Shown piece by piece: positions 37,626-46,009 of a stretch of 64,000 nt of DNA; positions within the stretch are counted from its first letter, which is position 1; each line of letters begins with the position of its first letter. The notes under the pieces are model-generated. The model worked only from the letters and a program-made list of their open reading frames with translations. It made no database searches and was not told where the DNA came from. Origin of the DNA: Halobacillus shinanisalinarum (GTDB lineage Bacteria > Bacillota > Bacilli > Bacillales > Halobacillaceae); assembly GCF_022919835.1 (NCBI RefSeq), contig NZ_CP095074.1, positions 2,752,001-2,816,000 on the forward strand, given 5' to 3'. Both the position numbers and the translations under genes were made by a program.

Positions 37626-38333
37626 ATGAAGGAAATCAGGCAAATAATTGCTATGGGTGGCGGGGGATTTTCTATGGAGCCTGAAAACCCCTTGCTTGAC
37701 CAATATGTTTTACAACAGGCCAAGGCAGAAGTACCGAAAATATGTTTTGTTCCAACAGCTAGCGGAGATGCAGAAGGCTATATCCAACGGTTTTATAACT
37801 TCTTCGACAAGAAACGGTGCATGCCTACACACCTTTCATTATTTCAACCGCTAACAAGAGATCTTCACGGTTACCTATTGGACCAGGACATTATTTATGT
37901 TGGCGGAGGCAGTACGAAGAATATGCTGGCTTTGTGGAAGGAGTGGGATGTGGATCTAATTCTTAAGGAAGCATGGGAACGAGGGATTGTATTAGCCGGT
38001 GTTAGTGCTGGTGCGATTTGCTGGTTTGAACAGGGACTAACAGATTCGTATGGCGATAAAGTTGAACCGATCCCGTGTTTAGGCTTTATCAAAGGAAGCT
38101 GCACTCCACACTACGACGGAGAGGAAAATAGAAGGCCAGCTTACAAAAATTACATTCACGATCAAAACATGCTCTCAGGATACGCATTAGACGATGGGGC
38201 AGCTTTACATTATGTAGGAAAAGAAGTTCACGATGTCATCAGTTCACGTCCACAAGCCAAAGCCTATCATGTTTATAAAGCCTTAGATAAAACTATAGAA
38301 GAAAAATTACCTATCAAATATCTAAAAGCATAA
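37626..38333 (+). CDS. Peptidase E (S51)-like class I glutamine-amidotransferase-fold protein
   Basis: 235 residues. The nucleophile elbow GVSAGAICWF carries the serine of the Ser-His-Glu peptidase E family (about residue 124), with IIYVGGGSTKNMLALWKEW and a histidine in CTPHYDGEEN as the likely partner. YgaJ-like proteins of Bacillus match this layout. It may cleave Asp-X dipeptides or be a related amidase. GGGAGGCGGTTAG precedes the ATG. A dispersed hairpin lies on each side. Confidence 0.85.
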   Translation: MKEIRQIIAMGGGGFSMEPENPLLDQYVLQQAKAEVPKICFVPTASGDAEGYIQRFYNFFDKKRCMPTHLSLFQPLTRDLHGYLLDQDIIYVGGGSTKNMLALWKEWDVDLILKEAWERGIVLAGVSAGAICWFEQGLTDSYGDKVEPIPCLGFIKGSCTPHYDGEENRRPAYKNYIHDQNMLSGYALDDGAALHYVGKEVHDVISSRPQAKAYHVYKALDKTIEEKLPIKYLKA

Positions 38334-38343
38334 TTACCAATAA

Positions 38344-38383
38344 ACACCTCAGGTCATCCATAATTTGGATGACCTGAGGTGGA
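38344..38383. terminator. Dispersed hairpin repeat, copy C
   Basis: CACCTCAGGTCATCCA and TGGATGACCTGAGGTG around a short AT loop, between the convergent peptidase and catalase genes, so probably a bidirectional terminator. Confidence 0.85.
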
Positions 38384-38397
38384 GGATAATTCCAATT

Positions 38398-39861
38398 TTA
38401 AGCTTCTTGTGGAACGTGCAGGCCAAGGCCTTCGGCTACGCGTGTGCCGTATTCTGGGTCTGCTTTATAGAAATGTTCGATTTGACGAAGTTTGACTTCA
38501 TCTCTTTCCACAGGCTTCATAGAACCAACAATATTTTCAACTAGACGGGTGCGTTCATCTTCACTCAACAAACGGTACAGATCACCAGCTTGCGTGTAGT
38601 GGTCATGATGATCATAGCTAACACTGTCGGCAAGTCCAGACACTTCATAAGCTGCTTGTTTGCTGTCCGTTTGTTCCTCGGGGCCGCCAAGACTGTTCGG
38701 CTCATAATTCGGCTGCCCGCCGCCATTATCGTCAAAGCGCATAAAACCATCACGCTGATAGTTATTCACTTGAGCACGGGGACGGTTGATAGGAAGTGCT
38801 TCATGATTTGCCCCAACACGATAACGATGTGCATCAGAATAAGCGAACAAACGACCTTGCAGCATCTTATCAGGGGACACATCAACTCCAGGAACAAGTG
38901 CACCTGGGGAGAACGTCGCCTGCTCTACCTCAGCAAAGAAATTCTTCGGATTTTGATCAAGCACCATACGGCCAACCTCAACAAGAGGATAATCCTTATG
39001 TGACCAAACTTTAGTCACATCGAATGGATCAAAGCGGTACGTATCCGCATCTTCAAGTGGCATAATTTGCACATAGACCTTCCAAGCAGGATACTCCTCA
39101 TTGTCGATCGCCGCATACAGATCCTGTGTATGGAAATCAGGATTTTCCCCAGCTAAACGTGTACCTGTAGCTTCATCAATATTTTTAATCCCTTGCTCCG
39201 TTTTAAAGTGATATTTCACCCAGACAGATTCACCTTCACCATTCGTCCATTTAAACGTATGGCTGCTGAATCCATCCATATGGCGAAAAGTAGCAGGAAT
39301 TCCACGGTCAGAATGAAGAATCGTTACCTGATGCAACGACTCAGGTGAAAGCGAGAAGAAATCCCATACCGCATTAGGATCCTTCAAATTCGTAGCTGGG
39401 TTTCTCTTTTGCGTGTGAATAAAGTCTGGGAATTTAATAGCATCTCTTATGAAAAAGACGGGAGTATTGTTCCCTACCAAGTCATAGTTTCCATCCTCAG
39501 TATAGAACTTCAACGCAAATCCACGAGGGTCGCGCACAGAGTCAGCTGAGCCCTTTTCTCCGGCGACTGTCGAAAATCGAGCGAACATTGGAGTGCGTTT
39601 ACCAACCTCGTCCAAAAATTTCGCTTTCGTGTAGTCAGTAACATCACCCGTCACTTCAAAATAGCCATGAGCTCCTGCACCTTTTGCGTGTACAACACGT
39701 TCAGGAACACGTTCACGGTTAAAGTGAGCTAATTTTTCTAACAAATGTACATCTTGTATTAAAGTAGGCCCTCTGGACCCTGCTGTAATTGAATTCTGGT
39801 TGTCACCGACGGGAGCGCCGGTACTGTTTGTTAACTGTGGTTTACGATTGTGGTCTGTCAT
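38398..39861 (-). CDS. katA: Haem catalase (clade 3, KatA type)
   Basis: 487 residues, full-length small-subunit catalase. Distal His in [20 protein letters not shown] (about residue 55), active-site Asn in [15 protein letters not shown], and the proximal haem Tyr in [18 protein letters not shown]. It breaks down hydrogen peroxide in the cytosol. The ATG at 39861 has AGAGGGGACG upstream; an ATG at 39882 is less well placed. A PerR-like box lies 28 bases upstream, so peroxide induction is expected. Confidence 0.95.
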   Translation of the reverse strand: MTDHNRKPQLTNSTGAPVGDNQNSITAGSRGPTLIQDVHLLEKLAHFNRERVPERVVHAKGAGAHGYFEVTGDVTDYTKAKFLDEVGKRTPMFARFSTVAGEKGSADSVRDPRGFALKFYTEDGNYDLVGNNTPVFFIRDAIKFPDFIHTQKRNPATNLKDPNAVWDFFSLSPESLHQVTILHSDRGIPATFRHMDGFSSHTFKWTNGEGESVWVKYHFKTEQGIKNIDEATGTRLAGENPDFHTQDLYAAIDNEEYPAWKVYVQIMPLEDADTYRFDPFDVTKVWSHKDYPLVEVGRMVLDQNPKNFFAEVEQATFSPGALVPGVDVSPDKMLQGRLFAYSDAHRYRVGANHEALPINRPRAQVNNYQRDGFMRFDDNGGGQPNYEPNSLGGPEEQTDSKQAAYEVSGLADSVSYDHHDHYTQAGDLYRLLSEDERTRLVENIVGSMKPVERDEVKLRQIEHFYKADPEYGTRVAEGLGLHVPQEA

Positions 39862-39888
39862 TATTTCGTCCCCTCTCAACATATTCTA

Positions 39889-39903
39889 CAATAATCATTA
39901 TAA
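39889..39903. promoter_or_regulatory. PerR box upstream of catalase
   Basis: CAATAATCATTATAA matches the Bacillus Per box TTATAATnATTATAA at 12 of 14 positions. The adjacent 39905-40080 stretch is very AT-rich and holds no gene that I can see. Confidence 0.78.
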
Positions 39904-40097
39904 TATGAATCTCATGAAAATCAATATTTATTTATAATAAATATAAATAAATAATTTATAGAAAGTGATTGAAGTTGTCTGTGAGGATTACAAGCGATTT
40001 AGCAATTTGATCATATAGTTGTGATGAGAAATACGGAATCTTAACTATCAATTAAGTGTATCTATTTTCAATTAAAAAATGCTGCTAAGTTGAGGGT

Positions 40098-40567
40098 CTA
40101 TTCAAATAATAGTACTTCAGGGTCCTTGTTGTAAGTGTGAACGAGCATTGCATGAAGCTGACCGCGATGGTGATACATGTGAGCTATAATTTCAAGGAGC
40201 CATTCATATCGTGTGTATGTTACCCCCACCATGAGGTAGTTTCTGTGAACAGGTGTTGCTCTGTGTAATTCTCGAATTGAGTTTTTAATAAAGCGAAATG
40301 CTCGTATAGGGTTTCTGATATTTCTGAAGTTGTCGTTAACGTAACCGAACTGTAAAAAGCAATCATGTCTTTTTCGGTGGCTTCTTCAAGTGCTTTGCCA
40401 TCCGCGGCTGGGATAATGGCTAAGTGTTCAAGGGTTTCCCCGATCGAGAACTTCTCTTGTGTCGGGCGAAAAGATAAGTCTTCATCTTTCAACTGTCCAA
40501 TAATTTCAGAAAGTGATGCGATGACTACCTCCAGCTGGTGAAAGGCACTTTGACAATATAGGTTCAT
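40098..40567 (-). pseudogene. DinB-family protein, one frameshift
   Basis: About 156 residues if repaired. The main frame ends at TETTSWWG. One extra C in the CCCCC at 40223-40227 continues as VTYTRYEWLLEIIAHMYHHR and GQLHAMLVHTYNKDPEVLLF. The metal-ligand histidines are HLAII (about residue 47) and the HMYHHRGQLH helix, all present once repaired. The YHHRGQL helix is the classic DinB C-terminal signature, so the join is secure. Function as for other DinB/YfiT-like proteins is unknown. Confidence 0.82.
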
Positions 40568-40702
40568 ATGAAATACCTCATTTTTAAATTAGTAGTTAAA
40601 CTCTAATTCGCCGTCTCATTCCTGAATCCCTTGTCTCGAAGATAAGAAAGTATAACTCTTTAAGCTGAACTCTCCGTTCTTAACAACAAAAACACATAGA
40701 AA

Positions 40703-40730
40703 AGAGGCAGCCGAGTACTCGGCTGCCTCT
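40703..40730. terminator. Perfect 28-bp palindromic terminator after the pro-peptide gene
   Basis: AGAGGCAGCCGAGT followed directly by ACTCGGCTGCCTCT, flanked by A and T tracts. It ends the receptor/peptide operon on the minus strand. Confidence 0.88.
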
Positions 40731-40746
40731 AAATTTATAACTGATG

Positions 40747-40949
40747 TTACCCCATGCCCGGATCGCCCGGATCCACAAACGCTGGCCCTTCACTCGCAGT
40801 AATACCCATCCCAGGATCACCAGGATCGACAGCTAGTTCAATAGAACCCATGCCCGGATCGCCTGGGTCATATCCAAAGAAACTATAACCGGAACCAAAA
40901 GCCCCAATAAAATCAACATTAAAAATGCACCAGAAAGTAATTTCTTCAT
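40747..40949 (-). CDS. Secreted signal pro-peptide with three DPGDPGMG copies (one-base frame break)
   Basis: 67 residues when one C is added to the CCCC at 40902-40905: a signal peptide MKKLLSGAFLMLILLGAFGS, then GYSFFGY, then three DPGDPGMG octapeptides separated by SIELAV and ITASEGPAFV, the last copy being the exact C-terminus. The start has GGAGG 7 bases upstream, and the site overlaps the stop of the receptor gene. Codons differ among the three copies (GAC CCA GGC, GAT CCT GGT, GAT CCG GGC) while the residues do not, which shows selection on the peptide and supports the frame. As written, the frame leaves the signal peptide and stops after 38 residues. The layout is that of a Phr/PapR/AimP-type precursor that is exported, cleaved and reimported. 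Mature form unknown. Confidence 0.75.
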
Positions 40950-40960
40950 TAAAATTCCTC

Positions 40961-41986
40961 CTAATTATTATTGATTCGCTCCAAGTAGTAAAGGGGTAGC
41001 TGGGCAAAAAAGTGATCACCATATTCTTTAATAAAGCGATTATGTGCCCGGTTCAGCATAGCTCGATCACTTGTCGCTAAGCCTAAATAACATTCTTGGA
41101 ACGGGGTTAATGAGGATAACCTTGAAAGAATGGCTTCTCCCGTTTTTGAATCGCCTTTAGCAATAGCTAAATGAGCCATTTCAACTTTATCAGGTGTTGT
41201 TATATTCTGTGTTCTCTTATGGAAAGCTGAAATGAAAGGAATCGTGTAATTTTGAATAGATTTGATCGCCTTGACTAAGTTATTCTCCCTGGCAATGCCG
41301 AGTCCTGTACAAGCATAGCCAATAGCTAAATCATAGTCTTCGTAAAGATGACATAATGCTAGGTTGTGATTCATACTACTTAGTTTCCTTGGTGAAAGGT
41401 CTGTATTAAGCACTTTATAAATATACTTTTTTGCTAAGAGAAGATTATTAGTCTTCCAATAATGCTGAAAAAGTAATTCATCAAATCTCAGTTTCATATA
41501 GTAGTAGAATAAAGGTTCATTAACATGAAGGAGGGCATCATAGCACTCATCTACATACTTATCTAACCCTGTGTATTGCTTTATATCATAGTAGGCATAA
41601 ACAAGGGTAAATAAATGCAGGCATTTTAGTGAAGGGTGGCTGAACGATAAGGTTTGTAACCATTTTAGATCTTCAGTAGTCAAAGGCTTAGAATAACGTG
41701 TTAATAGAACGCGATATAGTAGTGGAATCTCTGAACCATCATGTTGAGTAGAAAGGGCAGTATCGAGTTCCCAAAAATAATCGTTCATATACAAGAATTC
41801 ATAGCTTGCTAATTGGTCCTCTGTCTTTACATGCGCGCCTGAAAGACAATAATGCATCGTAGCTTTAGCAGCCTTTTTGCTAGAAGTGTGTCTAAGTTGA
41901 TCATGATAAATCTGATAAATGGTTGACACTTCATTCATTTGGGCTTCGCTTAATCTACTAGGTTCAATAACCTTATGACGTACCAT
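40961..41986 (-). CDS. Arbitrium/Rap-like TPR peptide receptor without an HTH domain
   Basis: 341 residues, all helical, with TPR-like repeats. Stretches such as KAAKATMHYCLSGAHVKTED, LFTLVYAYYDIKQYTGLDKY, LLAKKYIYKVLNTDLSPRKL, MNHNLALCHLYEDYDLAIGY and FFAQLPLYYLERI match the plan of AimR-family and RRNPP receptors. AimR is about 45 residues longer and begins with a DNA-binding helix-turn-helix; here the protein starts just where the TPR part would. The next gene is the tandem-repeat pro-peptide, as expected for a receptor/pheromone cassette. No phage genes lie nearby. GAGGG precedes the ATG, and a promoter is visible at 42020. Target is unknown. Confidence 0.75.
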   Translation of the reverse strand: MVRHKVIEPSRLSEAQMNEVSTIYQIYHDQLRHTSSKKAAKATMHYCLSGAHVKTEDQLASYEFLYMNDYFWELDTALSTQHDGSEIPLLYRVLLTRYSKPLTTEDLKWLQTLSFSHPSLKCLHLFTLVYAYYDIKQYTGLDKYVDECYDALLHVNEPLFYYYMKLRFDELLFQHYWKTNNLLLAKKYIYKVLNTDLSPRKLSSMNHNLALCHLYEDYDLAIGYACTGLGIARENNLVKAIKSIQNYTIPFISAFHKRTQNITTPDKVEMAHLAIAKGDSKTGEAILSRLSSLTPFQECYLGLATSDRAMLNRAHNRFIKEYGDHFFAQLPLYYLERINNN

Positions 41987-42019
41987 GGTATTCCCTCAAC
42001 CTTTCTCTACTATAGGTTT

Positions 42020-42047
42020 AGTATAAAACTATTATTTACTATTACAA
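42020..42047 (-). promoter_or_regulatory. Sigma-A-like promoter of the receptor/peptide operon
   Basis: TTGTAA and TATACT with a 16-base spacer on the minus strand, placing transcription start about 25-30 bases before the receptor ATG. Confidence 0.55.
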
Positions 42048-42090
42048 GAGATTTGACAATACTACAGAAAAATTCCCAACAAGCGACAAT

Positions 42091-42125
42091 ATTCCCCGGG
42101 AAATAATCGTTGACAATGACGTAAC
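42091..42125. promoter_or_regulatory. Near-palindrome ATTCCCCGGGAAAT followed by GACGTAAC
   Basis: One base off the perfect palindrome at 28194, followed by AATCG and, 14 bases after the palindrome, GACGTAAC. It lies about 50 bases upstream of the receptor promoter. The rest of the 42001-42380 gap holds no gene on either strand. Confidence 0.5.
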
Positions 42126-42322
42126 GTTATAGATTGATGTAGAAAAAGAATGAATAATCCTGGGGTAAATGCAAGAATGTCCTCGAATTAATGACTTATT
42201 CTATACTGAAAAGATATCTAATAAATTTTAAAATGCTGCTATAATAGGGTATCATCAGTTGTATAAAAATGGATTTCAGTTCATTTCGATTAAAATGTCG
42301 AATGCTTAAAAGACAAATATCG

Positions 42323-42358
42323 CAAAAAATAAGCACCCACTTTCATAGATGGGTACTT
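42323..42358 (-). terminator. Terminator of the methyltransferase gene
   Basis: On the minus strand AAGTACCCA pairs with TGGGTGCTT and is followed by ATTTTTTG. Confidence 0.75.
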
Positions 42359-42380
42359 CAATCAACCATATGAATGCTAT

Positions 42381-43436
42381 TCATCTAGGCCGGCAAACCA
42401 ACCCATTATGAACTTTAATATAGCCGTGTTTTAGTATATCAAAGCCACTTTCATACATATATAATCCCATTTGTTTCACTGTCATTAATTCTCGGTAAGT
42501 GTGATTCATAACATCTGCCATAATCCTGTAGTAAATCTTAGAACGGATCTGTTTACGAGGGGTTGTCATAACAGCGTACCCACCCTTTTTTAAGAAACGG
42601 CGATGCCAGTCAGCAACTTCGTGTTTGTATTCATCAGGGAAATGTTCGAGAAGCCCTACTGACAATACAATATCAAATTCGCGGCCGAAATCAAGGTTGC
42701 GAATATCATCAACGATATATTCAATCTGAAAGTCGTTCTTGTAGAATACTTTGTGTTGACCTGTAGAAGGATTTTCCCCAAGAAAGGGGTAATGTTCAGG
42801 GAAATCAGGGAATCGATTCGTCCTACAATATTCATCATAATCGACCATAACAATTTCGGCACCAGGATACATTGCACCTAACTGCATGGCTTCATATCCC
42901 TCGGCAGCCCCGAGAAATAGTATGCGGGGTTTTTGAACATCCAAGCCCTCAAAGAGTGCCCTTTTCCCACGGGGGTCCCATACACCATCCTGAATGCGAT
43001 GGACATAGTTCCATAACTGGAGTTGTACGATAGACCCTAATGCCTGTTTGACTTCCCCTGTGTTAAATGTTCGTAAGCTGTTGATAAATTCTTTTTTTGC
43101 TGTATCTGTTTCTTCTGGTACATCCTTCATAAACCATTCGTGAAATGCCTTGTTGAAAAAGGTCCAGGATGTATGGGGGTCCATTTCCATTTTATGTTTC
43201 TCTTCCCAATCTGTCCGGTCTTTAGCATAGGATTTTACCTCATAAGGTCTGCCCACATCCTTCCAACTAATTTGTGACCAGTCCCTTACCGTGTTTAAAG
43301 TAACAAATTTGTTATACTCTTTTTCGGAAAATTTACGCAAGTCAGCGCGATAGGATGGATGTTTGACTGTCTTGCCTATATCAGCTTCGGAATAAGGACG
43401 GATGAGACTGGGTAAGGTCGTTTTCAATTCTAACAA
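42381..43436 (-). CDS. SAM-dependent methyltransferase with long N-terminal region
   Basis: 351 residues from a TTG at 43436; upstream in-frame codons are hydrophobic junk and lack a site, while GAGGCGG precedes this TTG. The N-terminal ~165 residues have no motif I recognise (TWDWEEKHK-like charged helices, FFNKAFHEWFMKD). The C-terminal half is a class I methyltransferase: ILFLGAAEGYEAMQLG (motif I), IVMVDYDE (motif II), YIVDDIRNLDFGREFDIVLSVGLLEHF (motif IV region). Substrate unknown. Divergent from the flavodoxin-like gene across 124 bp. Confidence 0.8.
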   Translation of the reverse strand: MLELKTTLPSLIRPYSEADIGKTVKHPSYRADLRKFSEKEYNKFVTLNTVRDWSQISWKDVGRPYEVKSYAKDRTDWEEKHKMEMDPHTSWTFFNKAFHEWFMKDVPEETDTAKKEFINSLRTFNTGEVKQALGSIVQLQLWNYVHRIQDGVWDPRGKRALFEGLDVQKPRILFLGAAEGYEAMQLGAMYPGAEIVMVDYDEYCRTNRFPDFPEHYPFLGENPSTGQHKVFYKNDFQIEYIVDDIRNLDFGREFDIVLSVGLLEHFPDEYKHEVADWHRRFLKKGGYAVMTTPRKQIRSKIYYRIMADVMNHTYRELMTVKQMGLYMYESGFDILKHGYIKVHNGLVCRPR

Positions 43437-43560
43437 GTGGTTCACCGCCTCATTTAGTATGTGTGTTATATATATGATAACGCTTACATTTGACGTAGTA
43501 AATGATTTGAAATTTTGTGAAAGGGAATAGAACAATATAGAGTTAAAGGAGGCTTTTTTT

Positions 43561-44190
43561 ATGAGTAAAATTAAAGCAGTTATTTTAAATGCTTCACTTA
43601 AACAAAGTGATGAGCCATCTAATACTGCAGAATTAATAAAAAAAATCACGGATATCTTTACAAAAGAAAAGGTCGAATATGAAATGGTGCGGCTCGCTGA
43701 CTATAACATCAAGTATGGAATAAGTGATAATTTAGGGAAGGGAGACGAGTGGCCGGAAATTTTTCGAAAGATTAAAGAGGCGAATATCCTTATTTTAGGT
43801 ACTCCGTTATGGTTGGGTGAGAAAAGTAGTTTAGCTACACTAGCCATTGAGCGAATCTACGGAGGGGCGGGAATAACTAATGACAAAGGGCAGTCAATCT
43901 ATTACAACAAGGTTGGTGGTGTTGTCGTAACAGGTAATGAGGATGGAGCAAAGACGGCGGCTCGTTCCGTGCTTTATGCTCTATCCCATGTAGGATTTGT
44001 CATTCCACCAAATGTGGATACGTATTGGCTTGGGGAGGCTGGACCAGGACCATCCTATATGGAGGCAGATGGTGGAACAAACGAATTTACCGACAGCCAT
44101 GCGACAATGGAAGCTTACAACCTGATTCATTTAGCCAGAATGCTTAAGGATCATCCGATTCCCCCACAAGGGAATGTAGTGGATAGCTGA
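43561..44190 (+). CDS. Flavodoxin-family NAD(P)H-dependent FMN oxidoreductase
   Basis: 209 residues with the FMN-binding fold: VILNASLKQSDEPSNTAELI for the phosphate loop, ILILGTPLWLGEKSS for the isoalloxazine contact, and GGVVVTGNEDGAKTAARSVLYAL. The closing segment GPGPSYMEADGGTNEFTDSH is typical of a clade annotated as flavodoxin family protein. Physiological substrate unknown. AAAGGAGG precedes the ATG. Monocistronic with its own terminator. Confidence 0.85.
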   Translation: MSKIKAVILNASLKQSDEPSNTAELIKKITDIFTKEKVEYEMVRLADYNIKYGISDNLGKGDEWPEIFRKIKEANILILGTPLWLGEKSSLATLAIERIYGGAGITNDKGQSIYYNKVGGVVVTGNEDGAKTAARSVLYALSHVGFVIPPNVDTYWLGEAGPGPSYMEADGGTNEFTDSHATMEAYNLIHLARMLKDHPIPPQGNVVDS

Positions 44191-44285
44191 TTTTCTATCT
44201 CAAGTAGGTAGGGATTTGGTGAAAAGATACCGTATTAGATTGATTTGCTAACGGAAGTTGGACATGTGGCTAAATAATCAATAAT

Positions 44286-44320
44286 AAAAATCGCCTGCTT
44301 ATAGTAAGCGGGCGATTTTT
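44286..44320. terminator. Terminator between convergent flavodoxin and MurE-like genes
   Basis: AAAAATCGCCTGCTTA and TAAGCGGGCGATTTTT form a stem with one mismatch and T/A tracts on both sides. Confidence 0.88.
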
Positions 44321-44321
44321 A

Positions 44322-45827
44322 TTAAACAGACTGTATTAGAGATTCATTGCTGGAAAAGTATTGCTTAATCACTTCATGCTCTGAATAGGGAACCTTTTCA
44401 TCCCCAATAATTTGATAGCCGCCAAAACCTATCCCTGTAAGTAAAACCAGGTCGCCGTCGCTCGCTAAGTCAAAGGCATAGTGTATAGCTTGCTCGCGAT
44501 GAAGTAGTGAATGGATGTGATTTGAGTTTGGATTAGTAAAGCCTTGTAATACATCGTTAATCACTTCTTGGCGGTCCGCGAATCCGGGTTGATCGACACT
44601 TACGATAACCTCATCTGCTATTCCCTCTACTTCCTTAGCCATTTGCGGACGCTTGCCAGGATCACGCAACCCAATCCCCGTGATCATCACAATCAGTTTA
44701 TTATAAGGGACTTGCCGCACAGCTTGCAGCACATGTGAGAGAGCATCCGGCGTATGGGCGTAGTCGAGGACAATTTGAAAAGGGGCATCGTTGTTCACGA
44801 TTTGAAAGCGCCCCTCCGGACTTTTAACTTTTGTTACAACCGAGAGAATATGCTTAAGTGAAAAGCCTAATTGATAGCATGCTGCCATTGCCGCTAATAT
44901 ATTAGATACATTGTATTTCCCATGAACCGGGACGCTGACGGAGTGAATTTCCCCACACGCATGTAAGGTGAATGTCGACCCATGCACAGAAACGCGTATA
45001 TCATCTGCCCCGAAGTCGGCTTCCTTCTCGGTCCCATATGTGAGAAGTGGACCATTGAATGTTTCAACGATTTCCCTTGCCATACCGGGATCATCTATAT
45101 TAACAACAGCGTATTCAGCTTGTTTGAAAAGCTTAAGCTTAGCCTTCCTATAATCTTGCATTGTTTCATGAAACTCCAGGTGCTCAGGTGTCAAATTAGT
45201 GTGAACAGCAACATTAAAGTTGATACCAGCCAGTCTCTTTTGCTCAAGAGCTATCGAAGTTGACTCGAGAACGACTCCTTGAATCCCCACTTTTTGAAAA
45301 TGATCAAGAACATAGTGAATGTCTGGGGATTCAGGTGTTGTAGGAACGGTTTGTTTGAAATTAGTCCGCTCTTGATCGGTCCATATTCCTGCCGTTCCTA
45401 TTGAACCCGTTCGGTAAGATAAGCAGTTGAGCATGGAATATATAAAGGAGGTGACAGTGGTTTTCCCGTTCGTTCCAGTTACGCCTACAGTAGATAAGGA
45501 TTGGGCAGGGTGATTGTAAAAGGCAGTGGATAACAAAGCTAGCGCTTCCTTACTGTCGTTCACAGTAATAAAGCTCACATCACTGTGGAGGCGAGCATAG
45601 CTGTGTAAGAGTGCGGAATTTGTTCCGACAATCGCCTTAGCCCCATAGGTTAGAGCTTGTTCAATGTAGAGGTGACCATCATGGTGTGTACCTTTTATAC
45701 AAACAAATACTGCTCCATCCAAAGCTTCCCTTGAATCGTATATAATTGAGCTGACCTTCTGTTCGGAAGGACCTTCAAGGCTGCATTCCTTCAAGCAGTG
45801 AGTAAAATGTATAGTTGTCTTGGTCAT
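44322..45827 (-). CDS. MurE-like Mur ligase paralogue with altered substrate motifs
   Basis: 501 residues, all three Mur ligase domains. ATP-binding P-loop GVTGTNGKTTVTSF (about residue 110), UDP-sugar and Mg contacts in PTTPESPDIHYVLD and HTNLTPEHLEFHETMQDYRKAK with the carbamylated Lys, and SPEGRFQIV. In the C-terminal domain, where diaminopimelate-adding MurE has DNPR, this has DQPG, and the following GKGHE motif reads GIGFG. So it is unlikely to add diaminopimelate in the normal pathway; it may ligate another amino acid. It stands alone, away from a division/cell-wall cluster. AAAGGAG precedes the ATG at 45827. Confidence 0.85.
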   Translation of the reverse strand: MTKTTIHFTHCLKECSLEGPSEQKVSSIIYDSREALDGAVFVCIKGTHHDGHLYIEQALTYGAKAIVGTNSALLHSYARLHSDVSFITVNDSKEALALLSTAFYNHPAQSLSTVGVTGTNGKTTVTSFIYSMLNCLSYRTGSIGTAGIWTDQERTNFKQTVPTTPESPDIHYVLDHFQKVGIQGVVLESTSIALEQKRLAGINFNVAVHTNLTPEHLEFHETMQDYRKAKLKLFKQAEYAVVNIDDPGMAREIVETFNGPLLTYGTEKEADFGADDIRVSVHGSTFTLHACGEIHSVSVPVHGKYNVSNILAAMAACYQLGFSLKHILSVVTKVKSPEGRFQIVNNDAPFQIVLDYAHTPDALSHVLQAVRQVPYNKLIVMITGIGLRDPGKRPQMAKEVEGIADEVIVSVDQPGFADRQEVINDVLQGFTNPNSNHIHSLLHREQAIHYAFDLASDGDLVLLTGIGFGGYQIIGDEKVPYSEHEVIKQYFSSNESLIQSV

Positions 45828-45963
45828 TACGGAGCTCCTTTCTCTGTAGAACGTCAACGGTGATTAACGTATTTAAAAATAGTGACGGGGGTATATTCCC
45901 GGAATTAGTTTCTGTGAAACATTTTATTAGAGAAGTGATTTTTATCTGTAAGGATCATAGAAA

Positions 45964-45997
45964 ACCCCCCTTATACTAGAGCAGTATAAGGGGGGTA
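45964..45997 (-). terminator. Terminator of the FMN reductase gene
   Basis: ACCCCCCTTATACT and AGTATAAGGGGGGT form a 14-bp perfect stem with a 6-base loop. Confidence 0.85.
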
Positions 45998-46009
45998 AAT
46001 GAACAATTG

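Noticed and set aside
40747..41022. 91-codon ORF from 41022 as the natural start of the DPGDPGMG gene
   Set aside because: Its first half overlaps the receptor gene out of frame and has no ribosome binding site or signal peptide; the ATG at 40949 has both.
40961..41986. Active prophage lysogeny (arbitrium) module
   Set aside because: No integrase, repressor, aimX-like or structural phage genes anywhere in the window.
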